From contig JACEEZ010016272.1 of NCBI GenBank assembly GCA_016584305.1, forward strand, positions 253,501 to 317,500: a DNA stretch of 64,000 nucleotides, read 5' to 3'. Below the pieces are notes generated by a model. The model worked only from the letters and a program-made list of their open reading frames with translations. It was not told the DNA's origin and made no database searches. Each line of letters starts with the position of its first letter. The first letter of the stretch is position 1. This stretch comes from Chionoecetes opilio. Lineage: Eukaryota; Arthropoda; Malacostraca; Decapoda; Majidae. This document shows positions 63,971 through 64,000 of the stretch, piece by piece. A program made the position numbers and the translations under genes.

Positions 63971-64000
63971 TTAGATATAATTGGACGATGCACTTGAAGC

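Overview
This 64-kb window is animal nuclear DNA made almost entirely of transposable elements. It is AT-rich, has long (TA)n, (CA)n and (GA)n arrays, and carries scattered AACCT motifs (the arthropod telomere word). The mobile-element mix includes pogo/Tigger-type DNA transposons, RTE-like and CR1/Jockey-like LINEs, an errantivirus-like env and a tRNA-like SINE. Together these suggest an arthropod, most plausibly a decapod crustacean. Species cannot be fixed from the sequence alone.

Only one host gene is recognised with confidence: two minus-strand exons of TOMM40 (the mitochondrial import pore Tom40). They occur twice, at 57032-57657 and 59896-60521, inside a ~2.8-kb tandem duplication whose junction looks like an assembly problem. 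Two THAP zinc-finger exon-like remnants (about 20976-21125 and 25294-25494) may be host genes or P-like transposon remains.

Layout. 2-2700: 3' end of a broken endogenous retrovirus (integrase C terminus, splice acceptor, env in several frames, probable LTR). 3234-4102: element with long inverted ends. 4125-14170: an unbroken train of TA-flanked DNA transposons joined by (TA)n, with an apparently intact three-exon Tigger transposase (9330-12572) in the middle. 14170-20674: deeply nested block with a CR1/Jockey-like LINE inside a second LINE inside a TIR element. 20675-28060: mixed region with THAP remnants, two abutting MITEs, a large foldback and a (GA)n array. 28064-34001: a second transposon train, including a 2.67-kb element (29566-32237) with an unfamiliar DDE-like transposase. 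35438-37889: TIR element holding another MITE. 37920-38900: second env remnant. 38930-41829: LINEs and a SINE. 41830-48697: a 6.9-kb TTA-flanked element filled with other insertions, including two foldback elements with 7-bp target duplications. 48701-56420: LINEs split by a Tigger MITE, a SINE and a solo LTR. 56420-61440: Tom40 duplication. 61465-64000: MITE fragments and a Tc1-like remnant folded on itself.

At several places the uninterrupted target can be rebuilt from the flanks or from another copy in the window, which gives exact boundaries, target-site duplications and a relative order of insertion. The strongest candidates for something undescribed are the TTAGCC-ended transposon, the MITE family that captured a LINE zinc-finger segment and amplified it as 153-bp (51-codon) tandem units, the 7-bp-TSD foldbacks, and the (TA)n-linked train architecture. 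Reading frames are reported from the given sequence; no database search was possible.
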